Assembly (NCBI RefSeq): GCF_024721155.1
Contig: NZ_JAHVAP010000011.1
Span: forward strand, 1 to 64,000
Length of the DNA: 64,000 nt
Direction of reading: 5' to 3'
Origin: Mucilaginibacter phenanthrenivorans
Lineage (GTDB): Bacteria; Bacteroidota; Bacteroidia; Sphingobacteriales; Sphingobacteriaceae
The number at the start of each line of letters is the position of its first letter. Position 1 is the first letter of the stretch. Of this stretch, positions 8,365-17,467 are shown piece by piece. The translations under genes were made by a program, and so were the position numbers. The notes under the pieces were generated by a model, which searched no databases, was not told the origin of the DNA, and saw nothing but the letters and a program-made list of their open reading frames with translations.

Positions 8365-11300
8365 TTATAAATTAGCGTTTAAACCAATATTGTATACTTT
8401 TTGAATAGGATAGGCAAACCCGTTGCCTCCCAGTTCGGGATCCCAAAGCTTAAAGGAACTCCAGGTAATTAAATTCAACCCGTTGACATACAGGCGCAGG
8501 TTTCTGATGCCTAATGTTTTTGATACCGCCTTAGGCAATGAATATCCAAACTCAACCGATTTAAGTCGCATGAAGGCGCCGCTGCGCAGCCACCAGGTGC
8601 TCGCCTGCAGATTGTTTTCGATATCTGCCCGGTTTACGCCCAGGCGAGGGTATGTTGCGTACAGGTTCTGGTTCTCTTCTGACCAATGGCTATCTGCAAA
8701 TTGCTGTAACAACTGTGTATTCCCATAAACATATGCCTCAGTGCTTTGTACGAACGGGCTAACCTTATTAGGGTCGATAAAGAACGATACCCTGGCCTGT
8801 CCCTGGAAAAATGCCGACAGATCGAAGTTTTTGTATTGTGCCGATACGCCATAGCCATAAACTATTTCCGGCACCTGCGGATAGCCCAAAAAGGTTTGGT
8901 CACGGTTGTCAATAATGCCGTCCCCGTTTAAGTCGCGGTATTTAATATCCCCACCTTTTGGCGCTTTGCCTGTGGTCGAAAAGATCTGCGTAGGTGAGCT
9001 TTGCGCTTCGGCATCGTCAACAAACAAACGCTCGGCAATATAACCGTAGCCTTCGCGAATGGGCTGCCCCACAAAATGTCTCCACGGCTCGGCATAGTTA
9101 GGCTCTTCATAATAGGTGTATTTATCTACCGCCAGCGTAAAGTTTGCACGGCCCGAGATCATCAGGTCCTTATTAACGATCTGCTTATAATCCATTGAAA
9201 GATCAATACCCTTTGAATTGGCCTTACCTAAATTTGCGTAGATAGGTGCTTCGAGACCCGATGTGGTTGGGATGTAAGATCGTTGCTGAAGGATATTATA
9301 CCGGTTATAATTGTAAAACTCAGCGGTGATATTCAGCGTTTTCAGCATGGTAATTTCCAAAGCCAGGTTCGCCTGTTTTGAGGTCTCCCATGTTACGTTT
9401 GGATCCGGATAGTTTTGGATACTTACACCGTTGCTGGCATAGCCACCATTTGTTCCGAAGCTTGCATAGGCGCCGCCGTCGAGATTTACGTTTGACGCAT
9501 AAAAGAAGCGTCTGTCACTTATTGCATCATTACCTACCAGGCCATAGCTGGCCCTTAATTTTACCCGTTGGAAAAAGTTGGTAAGCGGCTGAAAGAACTT
9601 CTCTTCAGATACCAGCCATCCTGCACCAACAGTGGGAAAGAAGCCATAACGGTTATTAGAAGAGAAGCGTTCAGACCCATTGTATCCGAAGTTAAATTCG
9701 AAGAAGTATTTGGCCTTGAAATCATACGCTGCCCTTCCTGCCAAACCAAGGTTACGGTGCGGAAGCGCATATTGCAGGTCAGGCTGATTAGTTGCCGGGT
9801 TAACCGCATTTGAATACACTGTTTGTTGCTGCGTAAAAATCATAGTCGCCGAAATATTATGATTGTTTATCCGCTTGCTGTAATCTAAATTGCCCTGCAG
9901 GTAGATCTGGTTGCTGATGGTTGGCGTACCCGGAAAATATTGCAAATACTCAATAGCGTCTCCAGGCGTTTGGTTTAGCCAGGTTAGTGAATAGGTATTG
10001 TTGACTTTGTTGTAGCTGCCTATGTTGTAGTAAAAAGGCTTATAAGCTAAATTGGCATCGAAATACGAATAGCGGTTTGTACTGAAAATGCCGTGAAAGG
10101 CAAGCCCATTGGTAAGAAAATCCAATTTCTGATTCAACTCTAACTGTGTCAGCATCCTTGATTCCGACGACGTTTTATGGCCCCGGGTTAACAGGGCATA
10201 TGGGTTGTTTGAGTCCTGGTATGACAGGCCGCTGCTGTTATTAGCAGCAGGCGCGCCGAACAAGATATGCTGGACACCCCTATTGGCTGAATCCGCAGGA
10301 AAAAACGCGGGGAACAAAACCGGGCTGGTATGCAAGGCTATTTTGTACACGTCCGAACTGAATGAACCATCAGCAGTCAAAGGGCCGGAATATTCACTAA
10401 AGTTGCCGGAGAACCTGAGGATTACTTCTGTAGTTTTGCTGAGGTTCAGGTTGATGTTTGAGCGCAGCTGGTAGTTTTTAAATTTAACATTGTCGCTATT
10501 GTTGCTGTTCGGATCATCAACCAGGTTACCATGGTCCAAGTTATACGAACCGCCAACATAATAGCGTGCGAATGGCGTACCGCCGCTTACACTCATGTTC
10601 GCCCGCTGAGTAGATGTGCGATCCTTTAGCAACAGCTTCAACCAGTCAACTGCAGGGTAAACATATTGGTTATACCCAGGCCCTTTGTTTATGGTGTTAA
10701 TGGTATTGTTGATCTTATCCTGGTTAAAGGGAATTGGCTGCGTCGGGTCGCGCGTAAGCGAAGCCTCATTATACAGGTTCATGTACGTTATGGGATCGGC
10801 AATCTGCAGCGACTGCGTATTTTGAGAGATCGAATTCTCCAGCCTGAAGTTGATTTGCGGTTTTCCAACCTTGCCCTCCTTGGTGCTAACCAGAATAACA
10901 CCATTTGCACCGCGGGCACCATATAATGCAGTCGCGCTTGCGTCCTTTAAGATGGAGAAGCTGGCAATATCGTCGACTTGTAACCGGGCCAGATCGTTTG
11001 TTGACAATTCAATATTATCTATCAGGATCAGCGGATCGACCTTGTAACCGAACGTGGTTACTCCTCTTATAAAGAATTGTGCATTGTCCTGCCCCGGTTG
11101 ACCGGTACCCTGGAAGGCGATAATACCCGCGGCCTGCCCCGCCAGGGCGGTTGTCAAGTTACTGGCCGGAATTTTCAATTCCTCAGGCTTTATGGTTGTT
11201 ACAGAACCAACAATGGCCTCCTTTCGCTCCTTTTTACCATAAGCGGTAACCACAACTTCCTCCGCCTGTTGCACATCATCGGCAAGCACTACGTTAAAAA

Positions 11301-11901
11301 GCTTATTGTCCGGGCTTACGGTAAATGTTTGTGTTACAAAGCCAACCATCGAGATCCTGATGACGGCGCCAGTTTTCACATCTAAAATAAATTTACCGTT
11401 ATTATCGGTAATCGTTCCCACCTTTGAATTGCCGGTAACGGAAATATTAGCTCCCGTAAGTATTTCACCTTTTTGGTTTCTAACAGTACCCGTAATGGTT
11501 ATCACCTCAAAAAATGGGTCAGTGACTACCGGTGCCGCTGCCAACTCATCTTTAATAATTATTGACTTACCATCAATAGTATAGGTAAGCTGCTGATCTT
11601 TTAAACAAATATTTAATGCTTCCTCGATGGGTGTTTGATCGAAGTTTACATTCAGCTTATGCTTGTTTTTTATGCTTTTGGGCGACCAAAATACATTGTA
11701 CCCGGTTTGTTTATTGAATTCATTGAACACCTGCTTTAGGGAAATATTATTTTCCTTTAAAGTGACTTTTTGAGAAAAGACCGATGCGCTTGCCTGCATA
11801 AAAGCAAGAAATAGCATTATCGTGGTAATCTTCATGGTGAGCAGGAATTTCTTGGCGTAGCCCGAAGGCATACAAATGTTTGTAGTAAAAATTTTATACA
11901 T
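8365..11901 (-). CDS. susC-like: SusC/RagA TonB-dependent outer-membrane transporter with N-terminal STN domain (PUL-A)
   Basis: This 1178-residue protein has a signal peptide ending near residue 44, an STN (secretin and TonB N-terminus) domain (about 47-118), a carboxypeptidase-regulatory-like domain (about 134-210), the TonB-box/plug region beginning near EEVVVTAYGKKERK, and a long beta-barrel ending in an alternating C-terminal strand with terminal Leu. The STN domain is the hallmark of transducers that signal through FecR to a FecI-type sigma factor, and both lie directly upstream. The start MYKIFT matches the start of the PUL-C transporter (MYKNFT), which supports this ATG. About 85 bp upstream is a CAGGAAC...TTGC hairpin shared with PUL-C. 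It is predicted to import oligosaccharides bound by SusD. Confidence 0.95.
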   Translation of the reverse strand: MYKIFTTNICMPSGYAKKFLLTMKITTIMLFLAFMQASASVFSQKVTLKENNISLKQVFNEFNKQTGYNVFWSPKSIKNKHKLNVNFDQTPIEEALNICLKDQQLTYTIDGKSIIIKDELAAAPVVTDPFFEVITITGTVRNQKGEILTGANISVTGNSKVGTITDNNGKFILDVKTGAVIRISMVGFVTQTFTVSPDNKLFNVVLADDVQQAEEVVVTAYGKKERKEAIVGSVTTIKPEELKIPASNLTTALAGQAAGIIAFQGTGQPGQDNAQFFIRGVTTFGYKVDPLILIDNIELSTNDLARLQVDDIASFSILKDASATALYGARGANGVILVSTKEGKVGKPQINFRLENSISQNTQSLQIADPITYMNLYNEASLTRDPTQPIPFNQDKINNTINTINKGPGYNQYVYPAVDWLKLLLKDRTSTQRANMSVSGGTPFARYYVGGSYNLDHGNLVDDPNSNNSDNVKFKNYQLRSNINLNLSKTTEVILRFSGNFSEYSGPLTADGSFSSDVYKIALHTSPVLFPAFFPADSANRGVQHILFGAPAANNSSGLSYQDSNNPYALLTRGHKTSSESRMLTQLELNQKLDFLTNGLAFHGIFSTNRYSYFDANLAYKPFYYNIGSYNKVNNTYSLTWLNQTPGDAIEYLQYFPGTPTISNQIYLQGNLDYSKRINNHNISATMIFTQQQTVYSNAVNPATNQPDLQYALPHRNLGLAGRAAYDFKAKYFFEFNFGYNGSERFSSNNRYGFFPTVGAGWLVSEEKFFQPLTNFFQRVKLRASYGLVGNDAISDRRFFYASNVNLDGGAYASFGTNGGYASNGVSIQNYPDPNVTWETSKQANLALEITMLKTLNITAEFYNYNRYNILQQRSYIPTTSGLEAPIYANLGKANSKGIDLSMDYKQIVNKDLMISGRANFTLAVDKYTYYEEPNYAEPWRHFVGQPIREGYGYIAERLFVDDAEAQSSPTQIFSTTGKAPKGGDIKYRDLNGDGIIDNRDQTFLGYPQVPEIVYGYGVSAQYKNFDLSAFFQGQARVSFFIDPNKVSPFVQSTEAYVYGNTQLLQQFADSHWSEENQNLYATYPRLGVNRADIENNLQASTWWLRSGAFMRLKSVEFGYSLPKAVSKTLGIRNLRLYVNGLNLITWSSFKLWDPELGGNGFAYPIQKVYNIGLNANL

Positions 11902-11970
11902 TTGTTAAGGCTGTTTTAAGTAAGAAATGTTATGACAATTGCATTAAGATTTAAATAAAGCCTTTTGAGC

Positions 11971-11991
11971 AGGAACATCGCAAGTGTTCCT
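11971..11991 (-). promoter_or_regulatory. Stem-loop with GGAAC motif before susC (PUL-A)
   Basis: On the minus strand the core is CAGGAAC, then ACTTGC, then a pairing GTTCCTG. The 7-bp arms are at 11971-11977 and 11985-11991. A matching motif occurs before the other STN-susC (61081-61110), at a similar distance from ATGTATAAAA (85 versus 96 bp). GGAAC resembles the -35 element used by many ECF sigma factors, so this may be the sigma-dependent susC promoter; a leader hairpin is the alternative. Confidence 0.45.
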
Positions 11992-12092
11992 GTTCTGCTT
12001 TATTAAACCTCCTTGTTTCGCATTTTTAGGATGGACTTTCTTTTTCTCTCATGATTTTTTGGTTTAATTATTGGTTTAAAATTAGGGTATGG

Positions 12093-13235
12093 TTATTTTT
12101 TTCTACTGATCTTAATGGTATTGCCGTCGATACTGAATTTCACGTCGCCGGTTTGCTCCATCATTCTAAGTAATGTTGAAATATTAGCGAAACGGGTGGT
12201 TACCGCACCAAACGTTTCATTCTTTATGCCTTCATCCTGGAAATCAACATTAACGTCATACCATCGTGAAACACTCTTCATTATATTGCCGAGCTTTTCG
12301 TCATCGAAATTAAAATAGCCCTTCTTCCAAGCTATTACTTCTTCGGTATTAACCTCTGTCACTTCGATGCCTTTTGCCAGCCTGGCCTGCTGACCCGGAG
12401 TCAACTGGGCGGATTTACCACCGGCAGTTACCCGGACAAGGCCCTGCAATAAGGTAGTTTTCGTGCTTCCTTCGTCGTTATACGCGTTTACATCAAAGTG
12501 TGTCCCTATATCTTCCACTACTTCTCTTTCAGTTACAACCCTGAAGGGTACCGATTGATCATGGACAACTTCAAAATAGGCCTCTCCGGTCAGTTCCACA
12601 CGGCGCTCCTTTAACAAGCTGAAGTTTACAGGGAATTTAAGTGACGAAAGTGCATTGAGCCACACTTTTGAACCATCGGGAAGGACAACCTGGTATTGGC
12701 CACCCTTAGGCGTTTCAATGATATTAAAGGCAGGGACAGCTGGTCCTTCAACAGCAGGGTCAGCCACTTTATTTATAGTGTAAACCAATTGTCCGTTCGC
12801 GGCCTTAGTTATCTGGATGCCATTTTGTTTGGCGATTTTTCCGTTGCCTGCATCAGTCAATGATATTTTTGATCCATTAGCCAATGTTAATATGGCCTTG
12901 TTACCGCCGGGCGCGATATCATCTTTTTGAATAGAAGCACTGTTGTTTACTGAGGCTCGCTGACTATGGAAAATCAGCAGCCAGGAGACACCGGCAATCA
13001 ATAGTACCGATGCCGCAGCCACCCACCGGATGACAGGCATAATTTTGCGGGTTGGTTTTATTTGCTTTTGAAGCCGTAACCGCATAAACTCGCCAACAGC
13101 TTCTTCGTCGCCGGGAAAATCAGCATCCTGGTAAGCTTTTTGGCGATACCAGTTCAGCAATTCGGCCTTCTCAGCTTCCGAAGCAGAATTATCCCTGTAC
13201 TTTTTTATTAAAGTGTAAATATGTTCCTGGTCCAA
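12093..13235 (-). CDS. fecR-like: FecR-family anti-sigma factor (PUL-A)
   Basis: This 380-residue inner-membrane protein has a short cytoplasmic N-terminal region (1-85), one membrane span (about 90-110, VAAASVLLIAGVSWLLIF), the periplasmic FecR domain (ETPKGGQYQVVLPDGSKVWL and LTGEAYFEV, about 170-280), and a C-terminal DUF4974 domain (FNFDDEKLGNIMKSVSRWYD). It would hold the neighbouring sigma factor inactive until the STN domain of SusC signals substrate binding. The start is a TTG giving MDQEHIYTLIKKY. No ATG exists between it and an upstream stop, and the FecR of PUL-C begins alike from GTG with MDKPRINYLLQKY. The gene follows the sigma factor by 98 bp. Confidence 0.92.
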   Translation of the reverse strand: MDQEHIYTLIKKYRDNSASEAEKAELLNWYRQKAYQDADFPGDEEAVGEFMRLRLQKQIKPTRKIMPVIRWVAAASVLLIAGVSWLLIFHSQRASVNNSASIQKDDIAPGGNKAILTLANGSKISLTDAGNGKIAKQNGIQITKAANGQLVYTINKVADPAVEGPAVPAFNIIETPKGGQYQVVLPDGSKVWLNALSSLKFPVNFSLLKERRVELTGEAYFEVVHDQSVPFRVVTEREVVEDIGTHFDVNAYNDEGSTKTTLLQGLVRVTAGGKSAQLTPGQQARLAKGIEVTEVNTEEVIAWKKGYFNFDDEKLGNIMKSVSRWYDVNVDFQDEGIKNETFGAVTTRFANISTLLRMMEQTGDVKFSIDGNTIKISRKK

Positions 13236-13333
13236 TTGGTTATTTGGTTAATATAGGTGTGTACCGTAACAAAGCCGATACCCTACATGGACCTGAAAAT
13301 ATTTATGAAAAAATAAAAGGGGGGAAAAGGATC

Positions 13334-13924
13334 CTATTTAAAAAAAGAAAACAGGACATGAATGGTCATTAATATTGTCCACAGGTAATTTTTAAGTTCT
13401 CCGCGGATAATTTTTAAAGCCCTGGTGAGATTGGCCTCAACCGCTTTTGGGGTAATATTAATCTTGCTGGCTATTTCGGCATTCTTCATACCCAAATCAC
13501 GGCTACAACGAAATACAAGTCGGCATCGTTCAGGCATTTCTTCAACAATACCATTGATATACTCACTTAAAAAAAGTGCATCGAGCTTTTCCTCATCGTT
13601 AATGGATTCGTTAAATTCATAATTCTGTTTGGCAAGCTGTGCTCTCCTTCCTTCACGCTGGCAATATTTATAAATACTGAATTTAACCGAGGTTGCGAGG
13701 AATGCCGGCAGATTTAAAACCTCCAGTGTATGGCGTCGCTCCCAAAGCGACATGAAAACTTCGTGTACAAGATCTTGCGATGCAGTTTTATCATTACTAT
13801 GGTTCCATGCTATCAAAAGCATTTTCTTCCAATACCTTTCATAGATTTCGGTAAAAGCTGAATGATCGTTAAGCCTGATCAAATCAGTAAGTTCCTGATC
13901 GGTATAGCTGCTGATCCTCGACAT
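13334..13924 (-). CDS. fecI-like: FecI-type ECF RNA polymerase sigma factor (PUL-A)
   Basis: This 196-residue protein has sigma region 2 (FTEIYERYWKKMLLIAW through DLVHEVFMSLWERR, about 24-75) and region 4 (PERCRLVFRCSRDLGMKNAE, then the KAVEANLTRALKIIR helix, about 128-175). It belongs to the Bacteroidota sigma-70 family that sits beside FecR and STN-SusC. The last 20 residues are unusually hydrophobic (LWTILMTIHVLFSFF), a tail also seen more weakly in the PUL-C homologue, which might contact FecR or the membrane. It would activate the PUL-A susC promoter when released. No clear TAnnTTTG promoter was found upstream. Confidence 0.92.
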   Translation of the reverse strand: MSRISSYTDQELTDLIRLNDHSAFTEIYERYWKKMLLIAWNHSNDKTASQDLVHEVFMSLWERRHTLEVLNLPAFLATSVKFSIYKYCQREGRRAQLAKQNYEFNESINDEEKLDALFLSEYINGIVEEMPERCRLVFRCSRDLGMKNAEIASKINITPKAVEANLTRALKIIRGELKNYLWTILMTIHVLFSFFK

Positions 13925-14123
13925 CTATATTATTCAGTTTAGAGAAGGGGTAGATTGACGGATCACACCCGCTGCCAAACAAAATCCGCAAACGAAATCT
14001 GCTATACAAACTTTAAAGCGTAAAGAAACACCAGTTAGTAAAATTTCTCTCATGCTGTCATTTTAATTGGTTAGTGTCTTGAAAAATAGCAGGTTCGCCT
14101 TCAAGCAAGATCATTGATAATAC

Positions 14124-14250
14124 AAATATGCAATTTATTTTTATCTTATAATTATGAGCGAAAAGAATTATACTATTTGAAATCAGGAATGTATAAAGTC
14201 TTAAAGACCTCTATTCCATTTCTATAATTCTGAAATATGCAATTTATTTT
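14124..14250 (+). repeat. 18-bp direct repeat AAATATGCAATTTATTTT
   Basis: Exact copies are at 14124-14141 and 14233-14250, 109 bp apart, upstream of the PUL-A sigma-factor gene. They could be a duplication, an excision scar or paired regulatory sites. The AT-rich composition lowers their significance. Confidence 0.5.
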
Positions 14251-14276
14251 CAGTGCAGGGACCTGACCCGGATTTG

Positions 14277-14489
14277 TTAAACGCCCCGGTTTTCGCTTCT
14301 TGCCTTAATCACCGTTTCCAGGGGTATGCGGTTATGTTCTCCCCATTGGTTCATCATTTTGATGATCGGTAATTTTGATACTGTAGGTAAAATGCGCCCA
14401 GACAATGGTGGATCAACACTTTCAGCCCCCGTTATCCCAGCCAGGTCAGCATCTTCGCTTAATCGTAAAAGACTTAGAGTGCCGGCGCT
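14277..14489 (-). pseudogene. Degraded C-terminal gene remnant (unknown family)
   Basis: Seventy codons are open on the minus strand from just after a TAG (at 14490-14492) to a TAA (14277-14279), with no ATG or GTG start. The predicted peptide looks protein-like: DADLAGITGAESVDPP, then LPIIKMMNQWGEHNRIPLE, then ARSENRGV. Another frame just upstream, roughly 14450-14525, also reads plausibly (SSPVILERRHSKSF), which would fit a frameshifted remnant. The parent family was not recognised, and coding origin is uncertain. Confidence 0.35.
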
Positions 14490-14809
14490 CTAATATAACT
14501 GGTGAAGAGGCAGGGATTTGTTTAGCTTTTACCCCCTTTTAATATTCAATATGTTATACCGGTTTCATTTTTTATCACCGAAATATTCACCACTTTTTGT
14601 ACAGATTGATTTATAATTACACCTGTTGGTGTCAATCCATGAAAAAATTCATTCCACCATCCATCGCTTTGGTAATACATTGAAAGCCACTCTGCGCCTC
14701 ACCCGAAAATCTAACTTGGATTACCCGATTTTTCATATTCTTTCACTTCATTCCAAATTATACGTTAAAATATTTTAAGTCCCAGCTTAAAAACCACTTT
14801 TGGAATCTG

Positions 14810-14842
14810 TTTAGCTATGCGACCTTTGCCGCATAAACTAAA
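14810..14842 (-). terminator. Possible terminator hairpin at the end of PUL-B
   Basis: The arms TTTAGCTATGCG and CGCATAAACTAAA pair with one bulge, about 75 bp after the GH16 stop codon. A clear U-run is missing on the minus strand, so termination is tentative. Confidence 0.35.
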
Positions 14843-14915
14843 ATAGGACTTCCAGAAATCCGCAAAATATTCCCACAAACGCAAGTTAACAAACACCGAA
14901 ATCATATTTAGAAAA

Positions 14916-15830
14916 TCATAAGCTGGCCGCTTTTTGATATACCCTCACATAATCCACCTCAAACCTGCTTGGGAATGCCGTAGCTGAAGGATCTCCCCCG
15001 TTTAGGCCGCCTATGGCCAGATTCAACAGAATAAAATGTGGCTGCTTAAAAGGATTGATGCCGGAATTATCGCGGTTATATAATTGTTTCATTTCTACCT
15101 TATTCAGTAAAATATCATCAACAAATAACGCTATTGAATCCTCATCCCAATCCATGCGCCATACATGAAACTTTTTAGCCCAGTTTTTATCCTTAAAATC
15201 TGTAACCAACCTTTTGGTGCTATACCATAAAGCATGATTTGGTGTAGCAGTCCCTACGGCAATGTTTGCAAGCAGGTTGTGCCTGTAAAATTCCATAACA
15301 TCTATTTCCCCGTTTGAAGGCCAGTTCCCTTTTTCGCCGAGCGTCCAAAACGCGGGCCATAACCCCATTTCAGTATTTATCCTGCCGCGCATAACAAAAC
15401 GGCCATATTTCCAGCTCTTTTTACCTGCTGTTTCTATAGCTGAGGATGTATAATCGATAAATTGCCTTTTCCTTGCCCAGTTCCGGCTGCTACTATCATA
15501 AATTGGATTAGGCAAGTGGGTCTTTTTAGCTTCGATTATTAAATAGCCATTTTTACAAAAAGCGTTTTCAGGCTGATACCATTGATTCTCTTCATTTCGC
15601 ACAAAACCCTTTTCATAACCCCAGTATTCACTATTTACCGGGCCATCTGTATTGAACTCATCGGCCCAAACCAACTTATAATCGTCGGCCTGTTTTATTG
15701 ATGAAACTTTAACCGGAGTTCGATGCTTTTTTGCTAAGTCCGCAATCGGGTTCCCGGACGAAAAAACCCGGGAAAAATTCACATTTAGCATGACGATCAA
15801 AGGGCATATAAATGATACTATAGTTTTCAT
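14916..15830 (-). CDS. GH16-family endo-beta-glucanase/galactanase-like enzyme
   Basis: The enzyme has about 304 residues from the ATG at 15830 (MKTIVSFICP). An upstream TTG at 15848 gives six extra residues and is a weaker start because the ATG begins a normal signal peptide. The GH16 fold is shown by WADEFN near the N-terminus, WPAFWTL, and the catalytic signature GEIDVMEF, in which the first Glu is the nucleophile, the Asp assists and the second Glu is the acid/base. FEVDYVRVYQ closes the domain, as in laminarinases and related enzymes. The spacing E-I-D-V-M-E is the beta-bulge form found in laminarinases, agarases and kappa-carrageenases. It is the last gene of the PUL-B operon, 32 bp after the CxxCH/FG-GAP gene, and is predicted to cut beta-1,3- or mixed-linked glucan or a galactan outside the cytoplasm. 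Confidence 0.88.
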   Translation of the reverse strand: MKTIVSFICPLIVMLNVNFSRVFSSGNPIADLAKKHRTPVKVSSIKQADDYKLVWADEFNTDGPVNSEYWGYEKGFVRNEENQWYQPENAFCKNGYLIIEAKKTHLPNPIYDSSSRNWARKRQFIDYTSSAIETAGKKSWKYGRFVMRGRINTEMGLWPAFWTLGEKGNWPSNGEIDVMEFYRHNLLANIAVGTATPNHALWYSTKRLVTDFKDKNWAKKFHVWRMDWDEDSIALFVDDILLNKVEMKQLYNRDNSGINPFKQPHFILLNLAIGGLNGGDPSATAFPSRFEVDYVRVYQKAASL

Positions 15831-15862
15831 AGTGAATAATTTTAGCAATCACGATCAAAGGA

Positions 15863-17467
15863 TTATTGCTTGTTTTTTAAGATAAAAAAAAGTGATTCCT
15901 TAATATTATAACCAAATGGGCCAAAATCAAAATAGGCATTTCCAATTACCAGGTCAGGCTTTCCGTCGCCGTTCAAATTCCCTGCATCCATAGTAACGGC
16001 CCGTTCAAACCGGGTGTCCTGCGGCAAGGCATAGGGCTTAAAATTCAAACCGCCCAGGTTCTTTAAATACACAAATCCCTCGTCCGTTTGCCTGGCATCG
16101 GTAAAAAGGCTAATGGTTGCAATATCAATATTACCATCGCCGTCAAAGTCACGGGCGATGGCTTTGTAGCAGCCGTTTATGGGATAAAAATATTTTTGGA
16201 TGTAGTTGCCGTGTTTATCATTCAAAAAAACATATACGCCGTGGTATGGTTTTAAAACCAGCGTTGCGTTGCCATTATCGCCGCAAGTGTATACAATATC
16301 CTTATAACCGTCATGGTTAACATCAACCAATTCAAAAAATGAGGAACCATAAATTGGCGGGAACTCTAAAATACGTTTTTCCTGAAACTGGCCGCTACCA
16401 TTATTTGTGTAATGGTAAATGCCTTCTTCTCCCTGCGCAAACAGCACCCAAATATCTGGGGTAGTTTTATTGGTTGAATAGTCGAAATAAGCCTTTATTG
16501 CGCCGGGTAAACTGCTGATGATATGCCTGGTAAAAGTTCCATCCCCTTTGTTCTCCATCCAGCTTAACTCGCCGGTTAAACTACCAAATTCGCAAATCAG
16601 GTAGTCTGTTTTTTTATCTCCATTCAAATCAGCAGCCAGAACCTGTACGGGCCTCGCCAGCTTATCAAATATTGGTTTGGTATTTAAGGCCATTTTCCCG
16701 GCCGGACTTATCTTTAACTCCGTTATAGTTCCCAACTTATCAATATTTGCGCCCAGCTCCCTGCCTATGGTACAAACCCAGATCTTGTCTTTATCAAAAA
16801 GCAGGTCAACTACCGGACCAGTTGTGTTAATGGAATCAAGAACCTTTAGTTTATTAGTTAGGAGGAAAAGCTTATGCGACTGTCCATCGGCTACGAAGAT
16901 CCGGGCAGGCTTAACCGAGTTATCAATTTTAACGTACGACCCTAAAACCTGCTTACCTAAAAATGAATCGCCGGGAGTTTTAAAGGCAAAAAACGGCAGC
17001 TCCCTTGTAATTTGCACCTGCCTGTTCTGGGCTGGCAATTTCAAAGGGGCGGTATTCATGTAAAAATCTAAAATGTTCTGCCACTGCTTATCGGTCAATG
17101 CTGGTTTTGATGGAGGCGTATAATCCTTTATGGTAGTTGTATAATCCTCGCCCCTGTGTTCTTTTATACCCAGCCTTAAACCCATTTGAGGCAACAGGGT
17201 TTTCCATTTGCCCCTGTTAAGCAGATCAGGTGAAGGGTACATGTGGCACGACTGGCAATAGCTTTTTGAAAGCATTTGTCCTGCTGTTACATCAGCAACC
17301 GTTGCGGGGGCATAGTCCGTTGTAGCGGCAGTGTTATCTGTTTGGTTAGTTACACCTGAATTCCATACCAGGTAAATAATTACAGCGGCAACTATCAAAA
17401 CTGCAATTACAATTATTGCTGATTTTGGGAGCCGTGTTTTATTATTATTCTTTTGTTTTTCATCCAT
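15863..17467 (-). CDS. Membrane-anchored FG-GAP/VCBS repeat protein with cytochrome c-type CxxCH motif
   Basis: This 534-residue protein has a lysine/asparagine-rich N-terminus, one membrane span (about 16-36), then a single heme-type motif CQSCH (residues 71-75) in a short region with LPQMG that could supply a distal methionine. A propeller of FG-GAP/VCBS blades follows, with Asp-rich loops such as DLNGDKKTDYL, DVNHDGYKDIVY, DFDGDGNIDIAT and NLNGDGKPDLVIG. Only one CxxCH is seen. Heme attachment is likely by motif but unproven. The gene overlaps the haloperoxidase-like gene by one base (TAATG), so the two are translationally coupled. That coupling, together with the redox-type motif, suggests it could exchange electrons with, or position, the haloperoxidase; this is inference. 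Confidence 0.75.
   Translation of the reverse strand: MDEKQKNNNKTRLPKSAIIVIAVLIVAAVIIYLVWNSGVTNQTDNTAATTDYAPATVADVTAGQMLSKSYCQSCHMYPSPDLLNRGKWKTLLPQMGLRLGIKEHRGEDYTTTIKDYTPPSKPALTDKQWQNILDFYMNTAPLKLPAQNRQVQITRELPFFAFKTPGDSFLGKQVLGSYVKIDNSVKPARIFVADGQSHKLFLLTNKLKVLDSINTTGPVVDLLFDKDKIWVCTIGRELGANIDKLGTITELKISPAGKMALNTKPIFDKLARPVQVLAADLNGDKKTDYLICEFGSLTGELSWMENKGDGTFTRHIISSLPGAIKAYFDYSTNKTTPDIWVLFAQGEEGIYHYTNNGSGQFQEKRILEFPPIYGSSFFELVDVNHDGYKDIVYTCGDNGNATLVLKPYHGVYVFLNDKHGNYIQKYFYPINGCYKAIARDFDGDGNIDIATISLFTDARQTDEGFVYLKNLGGLNFKPYALPQDTRFERAVTMDAGNLNGDGKPDLVIGNAYFDFGPFGYNIKESLFFILKNKQ

Larger units (their letters stand above)
13925..14915. other. 991-bp region between PUL-A and PUL-B with a gene remnant
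   Basis: There is no intact gene. It contains an 18-bp direct repeat (14124-14141 and 14233-14250), an open but start-less minus-strand segment with protein-like composition (14277-14489) and a hairpin (14810-14842) that may end the PUL-B operon. The remainder is AT-rich with no recognised signal. Confidence 0.6.
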
